A stretch of DNA of 13,789 bases from DASTQL01 sp035761805 (GTDB lineage Bacteria; Actinomycetota; Actinomycetes; Jiangellales; Jiangellaceae). The position numbers and the translations under genes were made by a program. Position 1 is the stretch's first letter. Every line of letters starts with the position of its first letter. The notes beneath the pieces were generated by a model, which was not told the origin of the DNA, did no database searches, and worked only from the letters and a program-made list of their open reading frames with translations. This document shows positions 8,398-13,789 of this stretch, piece after piece. Location: the NCBI GenBank assembly GCA_035761805.1, contig DASTQL010000096.1, positions 1-13,789 of the forward strand, given 5' to 3'.

Positions 8398-8808
8398 GTG
8401 TCCCGTAGACGACGCCGCTCCGGCCGCCCGGGCGGCTCGCGGGACCGGACGCGTCCGAACTCCCCGGCTCCTCGTCAGCGCGGGCCCCGGCCGGGCCCGA
8501 CCCGACCGGTGCCGGTGTCCCCCACCCCGGGGGCGCGGGCGGGGCTCGAACGGTTCAGCTACCCCCTCCTGGCACGGATCGCTGCCGCTCCCAAGGTGCT
8601 GGTGGGTCTGATGGCCGGGGCCGTCCTGCTGGGGGGTCTGCTGGCGCCGTCGCCCTGGGGCCCGCTGCTGCTGCTCGTGGTCGCTGCCTTCCTCACGTGG
8701 TTGGTGGCGCTGTCCTGGCCCGCCCTCGACGCGCGGGGCCGGCTGATCCGGCTCGTGACGCTGGCGCTCGTGGTGGGAGCGGCCGTCGTCTCGTGGAACG
8801 GCGCATGA
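8398..8808 (+). CDS. Small three-helix membrane protein, DUF6703-like
   Basis: This is a 136-residue protein of unknown function. Residues 1-50 are very rich in Arg, Pro, Gly and Ser (starting SRRRRRSGRPGGSRDR) and probably lie in the cytoplasm. Three hydrophobic segments follow at about 67-82, 86-107 and 117-132, joined by a conserved-looking LSWPALDARGRLIR loop (105-118). The layout matches what I remember of the actinobacterial DUF6703 family, usually found as a single gene. The GTG at 8398 is chosen because AAAGGAGG (8381-8388) precedes it; the in-frame upstream extension is low-complexity and covers the divergent intergenic region. The stop is only 49 bases before znuA, but the zinc operon has its own promoter, so a functional link is not implied. 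Confidence 0.7.
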   Translation: MSRRRRRSGRPGGSRDRTRPNSPAPRQRGPRPGPTRPVPVSPTPGARAGLERFSYPLLARIAAAPKVLVGLMAGAVLLGGLLAPSPWGPLLLLVVAAFLTWLVALSWPALDARGRLIRLVTLALVVGAAVVSWNGA

Positions 8809-8822
8809 TCACCCGGACGAAA

Positions 8823-8851
8823 TTGACAACGGTTATCAGGTCACTCAGGAT
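8823..8851 (+). promoter_or_regulatory. znuA promoter with overlapping Zur box
   Basis: TTGACA at 8823-8828 and CAGGAT at 8846-8851 are separated by 17 bases, and the ATG follows six bases later, so the transcript is probably leaderless. TGACAACGGTTATCA at 8824-8838 fits the 15-bp Zur-box pattern TGAnAAnnnTTnTCA; its six-base arms differ from perfect symmetry at one position. It covers the -35, so bound Zur would block RNA polymerase when zinc is plentiful. Confidence 0.75.
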
Positions 8852-8857
8852 TGACGT

Positions 8858-9868
8858 ATGCCTCGATCCGACCGGGCACGCGCCGCTGTCGTGTCCGTCG
8901 CCCTGTCCGCCGGTGCGCTGGTCCTGGCCGGCTGCGGCGGCGAGCAGGCCGACGGTGCCGGCACGGCGCAGGACTCGGAGGGCGGCCTGACGGTGCTGGC
9001 GGGCTTCTACCCACTGGAGTTCGTCGCCGCCCGGGTCGGCGGGGACCGGGTCTCGGTGTCGTCACTGACCCCGCCGGGGGTCGAGGCACACGACCTCGAG
9101 CTCGCACCGCGCGACGTCGCGGGGATCGGCGACGCCGACCTCGTCGTCTACCTCGAGGGCTTCCAGCCGGCCGTGGACGAGGCGGTGTCGCAGGAGGCGC
9201 CCGACAGCTCATTCGAGGTGGGTGCGGTCGCCGACCTCGACGTCGAGGCCGGGGGGGACTCGCACGAGGGCACCGACGAGGCGCACGCCGAAGACGATCG
9301 GGACGATCACGCCGACGAGGCGAACGGCGACGACGACGCCCACGATGGCACGGACCCGCACTTCTGGCTCGACCCGACCAAGCTCGCGGCGGTCGCCGAG
9401 AGCACGGCGGACCGGCTGGCCGAGCTCGACCCCGAGGGCGAGGAGGAGTTCCGCGACCACGCGGCCGACCTCGTGGCCGCGCTTGCGGCGCTGGACGAGG
9501 AGATGACCATGGGCCTGTCCACCTGCGAGCCTCGCACCATGGTCGTCAGCCACGAGGCCTATGGCTACCTGGCCGCGCGCTACGACCTCGAGCAGGTCGG
9601 CATCTCCGGCCTGACGCCCGACGACGAGCCGTCGGCAGCGCAGATGGCGGAGCTGGTGGCCTTCGTACGCGACAACGACATCCGGACCGTCTACTACGAG
9701 ACCCTCGTCAGCCCCGACGTGGCGGACACGATTGCCGCCGAGGCGGGGGTGGAGACAGCGGTCCTGGACCCGATCGAGGGGCTCACGGACGACTCGCAGG
9801 GCACGGACTACCTCGAGATCATGCGGGCCAACCTCGCCAACCTGCAGGCCGGTCAGCCCTGTCCGTGA
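8858..9868 (+). CDS. znuA: Zinc ABC transporter substrate-binding lipoprotein
   Basis: This 336-residue lipoprotein captures zinc outside the membrane and hands it to ZnuBC. The signal peptide ends in the lipobox LAGC, with C26 as the lipidated residue. Likely metal ligands are H78 (VEAHDLEL), H168 (DPHFWLDP), H232 (VVSHEAYGYLAARY) and D304 (VLDPIEGL), the cluster A-I/ZnuA pattern. Residues 134-164 form an inserted charged loop containing five histidines among many Asp and Glu, in the place where many ZnuA proteins carry a His-rich loop. The ATG lies right behind a promoter bearing a Zur box. The stop overlaps znuC (GTGA, 9865-9868). A manganese-binding role is less likely given the Zur box and the neighbouring regulators. 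Confidence 0.92.
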   Translation: MPRSDRARAAVVSVALSAGALVLAGCGGEQADGAGTAQDSEGGLTVLAGFYPLEFVAARVGGDRVSVSSLTPPGVEAHDLELAPRDVAGIGDADLVVYLEGFQPAVDEAVSQEAPDSSFEVGAVADLDVEAGGDSHEGTDEAHAEDDRDDHADEANGDDDAHDGTDPHFWLDPTKLAAVAESTADRLAELDPEGEEEFRDHAADLVAALAALDEEMTMGLSTCEPRTMVVSHEAYGYLAARYDLEQVGISGLTPDDEPSAAQMAELVAFVRDNDIRTVYYETLVSPDVADTIAAEAGVETAVLDPIEGLTDDSQGTDYLEIMRANLANLQAGQPCP

Positions 9869-10683
9869 CGTCGCCCCCGTCCGATGGCCCTTCCGTACCA
9901 GCGGGGGGGCCTCCGGTCTTCTCGTTCCGGGACGCCGTCGTCGGCTACGGCGACCTCGCGGTCGTGCACGCGGTCGACCTCGAAATCCACGCGGGTGAGG
10001 CGGTCGCCCTGCTGGGCCCGAACGGCTCTGGCAAGTCGACGCTGGTCCGGGCCGCCCTCGGGCTGGCCGACATCCTGGCCGGCACGGTCGAGGTACTCGG
10101 CGTACCGGTGGCCCGGGTCAGGGAGCGGTGGCGGATCGGCTACGTCCCCCAGCGGCACACGGTCGGGGGCGGCCTCCCCGTCACGGTCCGCGAGGTCGTG
10201 TCGACCGGCCGGCTGGCCCGGCGCCACTGGTGGGCGCCCCCGCGAGCCGAGGACCGGGCGCGCGTCGACGAGGCCATCGCCACCGTCGGCCTCGCGGACC
10301 GCGCGAGTGCCCCGCTCGCCCACCTCTCGGGGGGGCAGCAACGCCGCGTCCTGGTTGCCCGCGCCCTGGCGGCCCGGCCGGACGTGCTCGTCCTCGACGA
10401 GCCGACGGCCGGCGTCGACCAGGCGAACCAGGAGATCCTGGCCCAGGCGCTCACCCGCTCGGCCGCGGCCGGCGTCACCATCGTCCTGGTCACCCACGAG
10501 ATCGGCCCCTTCGCCGGGCTGCTGCACCGGGCCGTGGTGCTGCGGGACGGCCGGATCGTGAGCGACGGTCCGCTGGAGCTGACCCGCGCCGGCGAGCCGG
10601 AGCACGACCCGCACCCGCACGCGGGCGTCGTCAGCCAGACCACCGGCACGACGTTCGGCCTGACCGACCAGGAGGAACCGTGA
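9865..10683 (+). CDS. znuC: Zinc ABC transporter ATP-binding protein
   Basis: This 272-residue ATPase drives zinc import through ZnuB. Walker A GPNGSGKST is at residues 51-59, the Q-loop region YVPQRH at 93-98, the signature LSGGQQRR at 154-161, Walker B VLVLDEP at 174-180 and the switch histidine in VTHEIG at H211. The C-terminal tail carries HDPHPH at 247-252, a small His cluster that could sense or hold metal (inference). The GTG at 9865 overlaps the znuA stop by four bases and the 3' end overlaps znuB by four, so all three genes are translationally coupled. The first 17 residues are Pro/Ser-rich and precede the fold; a slightly later start cannot be excluded. Confidence 0.92.
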   Translation: MTSPPSDGPSVPAGGPPVFSFRDAVVGYGDLAVVHAVDLEIHAGEAVALLGPNGSGKSTLVRAALGLADILAGTVEVLGVPVARVRERWRIGYVPQRHTVGGGLPVTVREVVSTGRLARRHWWAPPRAEDRARVDEAIATVGLADRASAPLAHLSGGQQRRVLVARALAARPDVLVLDEPTAGVDQANQEILAQALTRSAAAGVTIVLVTHEIGPFAGLLHRAVVLRDGRIVSDGPLELTRAGEPEHDPHPHAGVVSQTTGTTFGLTDQEEP

Positions 10684-11573
10684 CTCCCGAGGTCCTCGAG
10701 TACGCCTTCATGCAGCGGGCACTCCTGGCGGCGGTGCTCGTCGGGCTGGCGGCTCCTGCGGTGGGGATCTTCCTGGTCCAGCGCCGCCTCTCGCTGATCG
10801 GCGACGGCATCGGACACGTCGCGCTGACCGGCGTGGCGATCGGTCTGCTGACGGCGCGGTCCCCGGTTCTCACGGCCCTGGTGACGGCTGTGGCGGGGGC
10901 GCTGGCGATCGAGCTGATCCGCGCGCGCGGGCGGACCAGCGGCGACATCGCCCTGGCCGTGCTCTTCTACGGCGGCATCGCTGGGGGCGTCGTCGTCGTC
11001 GGGCTCGCGGAGGGAGGCAGCACTGCGGCGCTCAACACGTACCTCTTCGGGGCGATCACGACGACGTCGGACCAGGACCTCGTGGTCTTCGCGGTCCTGG
11101 CCGTAGCCGTCCTGGCCGTGGTCCTCGTCCTGGCGCCCCGGCTCTTCGCCGTCAGTGCCGACGAGGAGTACGCCCACGCCGCGGGGCTCCCCGTACTGGG
11201 CCTCAACGTCGTGCTGGCAGTCATGACGGCCGTGACCGTCGTGGTGTCCATGCGCGTCGTGGGACTGCTGCTGATCAGCGCGCTGATGATCCTCCCCGTC
11301 GCGGCAGCCCAGCTCGTCCGCGGGTCCTTCCGCGGCACCGCCGTGCTCGCCGTCGCCATCGGGGTGGTCGTGAGCGTCTGCGGGGTGGTCGCGTCGTTCT
11401 ACGCCAACACCCCGTCGGGCGGCACCATCGTGCTGCTGGCGATCGCTGTGTTCATGCTCGCCGCCGTGTCGGTCGGTGCGCTCGCCCGGCTCCGCCGCTG
11501 GCGCGGCCGGCCCGACGTCGCCCCACACACCGGTCCCCTGCTGACCACGTCCGGAGGGTCGGAGTCACCCTGA
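10680..11573 (+). CDS. znuB: Zinc ABC transporter permease
   Basis: This 297-residue integral membrane protein of the ABC-3 family forms the zinc channel of the ZnuABC importer. About eight hydrophobic segments can be drawn between residues 12 and 275. Family landmarks include IFLVQRRLSLIGDGIGHVAL near the N-terminus, the LNTYLFGAI segment in the middle and VVGLLLISALMILPVAAAQL in the second half. The GTG at 10680 overlaps the znuC stop (GTGA) and has AGGAGGA at 10670-10676. The C-terminal 35 residues after the last helix are polar and variable. Only 42 bases separate its stop from the smtB start, and these hold a separate promoter. Confidence 0.92.
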   Translation: MTPEVLEYAFMQRALLAAVLVGLAAPAVGIFLVQRRLSLIGDGIGHVALTGVAIGLLTARSPVLTALVTAVAGALAIELIRARGRTSGDIALAVLFYGGIAGGVVVVGLAEGGSTAALNTYLFGAITTTSDQDLVVFAVLAVAVLAVVLVLAPRLFAVSADEEYAHAAGLPVLGLNVVLAVMTAVTVVVSMRVVGLLLISALMILPVAAAQLVRGSFRGTAVLAVAIGVVVSVCGVVASFYANTPSGGTIVLLAIAVFMLAAVSVGALARLRRWRGRPDVAPHTGPLLTTSGGSESP

Positions 11574-11580
11574 CCCGGCT

Positions 11581-11609
11581 TTGACATGCGCTCGTGCGAA
11601 TATGAGGAT
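11581..11609 (+). promoter_or_regulatory. smtB-zur promoter
   Basis: TTGACA at 11581-11586 and GAGGAT at 11604-11609 are 17 bases apart, and the ATG follows six bases later: the same geometry as the znuA promoter. The spacer contains a weak inverted repeat, CAT at 11585-11587 against ATG at 11602-11604 with inner C/G matches, a possible ArsR/SmtB operator. GAGGA at 11604-11608 could instead serve as a ribosome site for the ATG at 11616, so leadered and leaderless readings compete. Confidence 0.55.
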
Positions 11610-11615
11610 GTGCCC

Positions 11616-11927
11616 ATGGCCGACACCGACCTCCGCTCTTACGAGGAGGCCAGCGAGCTGTTCCGGACGTTGAGCTCACCGGTCCGGCTCGCCGTGCTCC
11701 AGCGGCTCGAGGAGGGCGAGCATTGCGTCCACGAGCTGGTCGAGGCACTGGACCTGCCGCAGCCGCTCGTCTCCCAGCACCTCCGCGTGCTGCGCGGGGC
11801 CGACCTCGTCAGCCGGGTACGACGGGGCCGTGAGGTCGCGTATGTGCTCTCGGACGACCACGTCGCGCACATCGTGCGCGACGCGCTGCGCCACTCCAAG
11901 GAGCACGACAGCGACGGCGAGCACTGA
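11616..11927 (+). CDS. smtB: SmtB/ArsR-family zinc-responsive repressor
   Basis: This 103-residue winged-helix repressor should leave DNA when it binds zinc. The recognition helix is in DLPQPLVSQHLRVLR (46-60) and the wing in SRVRRGREVAYVL (66-78). The alpha-5 zinc site is intact: D80-x-H82 and H93-xx-E96, the same spacing as D104, H106, H117 and E120 in cyanobacterial SmtB. The alpha-3 region reads EHCVHEL (C37, H39). It closely resembles, from memory, M. tuberculosis Rv2358, which also sits directly before zur/furB. The ATG at 11616 is preferred over GTG 11610 and ATG 11586, which lie on or before the -10. The stop overlaps the next start (TGATG), so SmtB and Zur are made together. Confidence 0.88.
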   Translation: MADTDLRSYEEASELFRTLSSPVRLAVLQRLEEGEHCVHELVEALDLPQPLVSQHLRVLRGADLVSRVRRGREVAYVLSDDHVAHIVRDALRHSKEHDSDGEH

Positions 11928-12307
11928 TGCGGCCAACCAAGCAGCGCGCCGCGGTGTCCGCGGTCCTCGACGAGCTGGCGGAGTTCCGCAGCGCCCAGGA
12001 CCTGCACGCACTCCTGCGGCAGCGTGGCGAGAATGTCGGGCTGACCACTGTGTACCGCACCCTCCAGGCCCTCGCCGACGCCGGCGAGGTCGACGTGCTG
12101 CGCGCCGATGATGGCGAGGCGGTCTACCGGCGCTGCAGCTCCGGTCACCACCACCACCTGGTCTGCCGGCACTGCGGCCGCACGGTGGAGGTGGAGGGGC
12201 CGGCCGTGGAGCGGTGGGCCGACCGGGTCGCGAGCGAGCACGGCTTCGTCGCGGTCAGCCACACGATCGAGGTCTTCGGTACCTGCGCGGCCTGCGACGC
12301 ACGCTGA
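11927..12307 (+). CDS. zur: Zinc uptake regulator Zur (FurB), Fur family
   Basis: This 126-residue Fur-family repressor should block zinc-uptake genes when loaded with zinc. The winged helix occupies about residues 1-60 (RPTKQRAAV, then VGLTTVYRTLQALADAGEVD). Two CxxC pairs, C80/C83 and C120/C123, make the structural zinc site. The HHHH run at 74-77 with D62 and the HxxxxxH-type residues beyond would supply the sensing sites. The Zur identity over Fur rests on the smtB partner, the adjacent znuACB operon and the TGAnAAnnnTTnTCA box before znuA. The ATG shares one base with the smtB stop. It is short but complete for the actinobacterial Zur type. No second Zur box was found before smtB, so self-control is not obvious. 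Confidence 0.9.
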   Translation: MRPTKQRAAVSAVLDELAEFRSAQDLHALLRQRGENVGLTTVYRTLQALADAGEVDVLRADDGEAVYRRCSSGHHHHLVCRHCGRTVEVEGPAVERWADRVASEHGFVAVSHTIEVFGTCAACDAR

Positions 12308-12443
12308 CCGGGCCCGTCGACCCGGAGCCGAATGACCACGTTCACCACCCTGGTCGGGCCACCACAAGGCGTCCGCGCCTGGTGATGACCCGACGAGGCT
12401 GGTGATGGACCTGGGTGGTGCTCGTCGACCGCTGTTCCTGAGT

Positions 12444-12470
12444 GGAAACCGTTGTGGAGCAACAGTTTCC
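12444..12470. terminator. Hairpin downstream of zur, possible terminator
   Basis: GGAAACCGTTG (12444-12454) and CAACAGTTTCC (12460-12470) pair at 10 of 11 positions with a five-base loop, 136 bases after the zur stop. AAACCG at 12446-12451 could instead pair with CGGTTT at 12475-12480. There is no T-run. The 12308-12443 stretch holds another possible imperfect stem (CACCACAAGGCG near 12360 with CGCCTGGTG) and no gene that I can support. Confidence 0.35.
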
Positions 12471-12496
12471 GGACCGGTTTGTGTCAGACCCGCCTC

Positions 12497-12502
12497 TAGG
12501 GT
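12497..12502 (+). promoter_or_regulatory. -10 element of the DUF222 pseudogene
   Basis: TAGGGT lies six bases before the ATG at 12509, the same leaderless spacing as znuA and smtB. No clear -35 is present. The promoter seems to have outlived the gene. Confidence 0.45.
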
Positions 12503-12508
12503 CGGTGC

Positions 12509-12953
12509 ATGGATCGGGGCAGCGAGTGGGTGACGGGTGGTGGGTCCCGGGTGCACCTGGTCACCGCCGCCACTGCCACGATCACGCGCGTCCTCGACGA
12601 GCTCACCGATGTTCCCCTGTACGGCCTGGTTCCTGAGGCCGTCGGGGGGACCTACTCACGTCCGTGGTGGCCCTGGAGGCCCGGCTGGCCGGGCTGCGGA
12701 TGCAGCTCATCAGCACAACCGAGACGGTCGGCACTGCCGCAAGGACCGGGGCGCCCGGACGGCCGCGTGGTTGCGCGGGTCCTGCCGCGTCGAACGGGTG
12801 GCGGCCGGACGCGGGGTCCGGCTGGCGAAGGCCTTGGCTGCAGAGCACGAGTGCATGGGCCGAGCGCTGTCCGACGGACGGGCGAGCGAGGAACAGGCTC
12901 GGGTGATCGTGCGCACGAGGCGGCGACTCACGCCACGGGGAAGCCGCCCATGA
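12509..12953 (+). pseudogene. Broken DUF222 (13E12 repeat) protein, N-terminal remnant
   Basis: Three pieces of one DUF222 N-terminus appear in order in three different frames. The first starts at the ATG at 12509 and runs ITRVLDELTDVPLYGLVPEA. The second, from about 12662, reads SVVALEARLAGLRMQLIS and TTETVGTAARTGA. The third, from about 12756, reads ARTAAWLRGSCRVERVAAGRG, then RLAKALAAEH, then GRALSDGRASEEQARVIVR, and ends at the stop at 12951-12953. The shifts fall near a G-run at about 12644-12649 and near 12755. The C-terminal HNH-nuclease half typical of these actinobacterial proteins is missing, although a PLLIGRRA-like trace near 12963-12986 may be a further remnant. The gene is inactive. 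Such genes are often multicopy in these genomes. Confidence 0.72.
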
Positions 12954-13277
12954 TGCGGAGGGCCCTTGCTGATAGGGCGGCGAGCGTGAAGTGGCGCACC
13001 CGGGTCGTCGATTCACCGCCTGACAGGCGGCTGGTGTGCACCACCGCAAGATCGGCTGATCGTGTTGCCGGGCTGCGGCGTGGTGGGCTTGGTGTGCCGG
13101 GCGAGCGCCGGCGGCACGCGTAGGGTCGGTGCGAGCCGGGCTCAGGCGGCGGCCCGGGGGTGCCACCCCGCCCACCCGCGGAGACTCATGCACAAGGCTT
13201 TCCTGACTGACCCACTTTCCTCGTACCTCGTCACGGGCCAGGGGGCCAGACATCCCATGATGCCCGTTTAGGGCCTC
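12954..13277. other. Gene-poor stretch
   Basis: No convincing gene is seen on either strand. The first 40 bases may still belong to the decayed DUF222 gene. A short perfect inverted repeat, GGGGTG-C-CACCCC, lies near 13157-13169. The last 70 bases are less GC-rich than the rest of the window and lead into the promoter region of the next gene. Confidence 0.5.
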
Positions 13278-13332
13278 GGTCTTTCGTCCTTTTTCTTGGG
13301 TCTATGTCCTTTCGCCGTCCGGAGCATAGGAT
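13278..13332 (+). promoter_or_regulatory. GPP34-gene promoter with two near-direct repeats
   Basis: GGTCTTTCGTCCTTT (13278-13292) and GGTCTATGTCCTTT (13299-13312) begin 21 bases apart, two helical turns, and share the ends GGTCT and GTCCTTT. The first resembles a DosR/DevR-type half-palindrome (GGGAC-N4-GTCCC), matching 10 of 14 positions. A -10, TAGGAT, lies at 13327-13332, seven bases before the chosen GTG at 13340. The layout suggests an activator bound upstream of a leaderless promoter; the factor is unproven. Confidence 0.45.
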
Positions 13333-13339
13333 GAGGTGC

Positions 13340-13789
13340 GTGCTCCTCGCCGAGGACCTCCTACTCCTCCTGACGGACGACGACACCGGAAAGCTGGCAG
13401 CGTCCAGCGCCGAGGTGGATGTGGCGCTCGGCGGCGCCTTGCTGGTCGAGCTCGCGCTGATGCAGCGCGTCGACGTCGCAGACCGCGATGAGCGTGTGCG
13501 CGAGGGCCGGCTGGTGGTCAGGGATCCCGTTCCCACCGGCGACGGTCTGCTGGACGAGGCCCTGACCATCGTGGGACAGAAGGAAGGCAAGAAACCCCAG
13601 AGTGTCGTGGCACGACTCGGGAAGCGGGCACGGGTCCAGCTCTACGAACGGCTCGTCGAGGGTGGTTTCCTTCGTGCCGAGAACGACCGCGTCCTCGGCA
13701 TCTTCCCGACGCATCGATGGCCCTCGGAGGACGCTGCCCACGAGTCGTCGGTCAAGGCGGTCGTCGGCAAGGCACTTCGCGAGGGCGCG
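13340..13789 (+). CDS. GPP34 (Golgi phosphoprotein 3) family protein, 3' end cut by the window
   Basis: The window contains 150 residues of a GPP34-domain protein, without its stop. The eukaryotic relative GOLPH3 binds phosphatidylinositol 4-phosphate on Golgi membranes; the role of the many actinobacterial copies is not known to me. Family blocks are LLAEDLLLLLTDDDTGKLA (2-20), VALGGALLVELAL (28-40), GRLVVRD (56-62), LLDEALTIV (70-78) and RVLGIFPTHRWP (117-128). The family is usually 210-230 residues, so about two thirds is here. The GTG at 13340 gives the consensus start MLLAEDLLLLL and lies seven bases after a -10; the in-frame ATG at 13331 would overlap that -10. Most likely a peripheral membrane protein. 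Confidence 0.82.
   Translation, partial: MLLAEDLLLLLTDDDTGKLAASSAEVDVALGGALLVELALMQRVDVADRDERVREGRLVVRDPVPTGDGLLDEALTIVGQKEGKKPQSVVARLGKRARVQLYERLVEGGFLRAENDRVLGIFPTHRWPSEDAAHESSVKAVVGKALREGA

Noticed and set aside
8851..9864. A long N-terminal extension of the znuC frame through znuA
   Set aside because: It is low-complexity and overlaps znuA completely. The GTGA overlap at 9865 gives the expected ATPase start.
10140..11528. A 462-codon open frame on the - strand
   Set aside because: It is antisense to znuC and znuB; its His/Asp/Arg-rich composition is the mirror of hydrophobic GC-rich codons.

Overview
The window is GC-rich throughout, with strong G/C third-position bias, many GTG starts, stop/start overlaps (ATGA, GTGA, TGATG) and several apparently leaderless promoters. 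Together with the families present (an SmtB-Zur regulator pair, a GPP34 protein, a 13E12/DUF222 remnant, a RaaS-like TetR repressor and a CrtO-type ketolase), this points to a chromosomal segment of a high-GC Actinomycetota. A Nocardioidaceae-like member is my guess, not a demonstrated assignment. All family comparisons are from memory of protein families; no search was run.

Layout, left to right. (1) 1-2605: a small palindromic repeat, then an autoregulated-looking three-gene exporter operon on the + strand: a TetR repressor whose promoter carries four evenly spaced half-sites, an ABC ATPase and an ABC-2 permease, all overlapping. (2) 2678-4998: a translationally coupled carotenoid-oxidation pair, a CrtA-like (spheroidene monooxygenase family) protein followed by a CrtO-type beta-carotene ketolase-like flavoprotein. 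(3) 4999-5131: a convergent intergenic region holding a second copy of the palindromic repeat and a perfect hairpin. (4) 5132-8252, - strand: an ABM-domain protein coupled to a YibE/F-family membrane protein, then a perfect hairpin, then glycyl-tRNA synthetase. (5) 8398-8808, + strand: a small three-helix membrane protein (probably DUF6703). (6) 8823-12307: a zinc-homeostasis block: Zur box, znuA-znuC-znuB, then smtB-zur from its own promoter. (7) 12308-13339: about 1 kb of gene-poor DNA with a frameshifted DUF222/13E12 pseudogene and a pair of near-direct repeats. (8) 13340 to the end: a GPP34-family gene cut by the window edge.

How the parts work together. The zinc block forms a closed circuit: the Zur-type repressor would shut off znuACB through the box over its -35 when zinc is sufficient, and the SmtB-like protein, which keeps the alpha-5 zinc ligands, probably controls the smtB-zur transcript, as in the mycobacterial smtB-furB pair. 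The exporter operon looks like a ligand-responsive TetR module. The CrtA/CrtO pair suggests production of keto-carotenoids; the core carotenoid genes are not in this window.

The points most worth a second look are the CrtA-like/CrtO-like coupling, the half-site ladder at the tetR start, the dispersed palindromic element, the near-identical leaderless promoter geometry of znuA and smtB, and the 21-bp-spaced repeats before the GPP34 gene.
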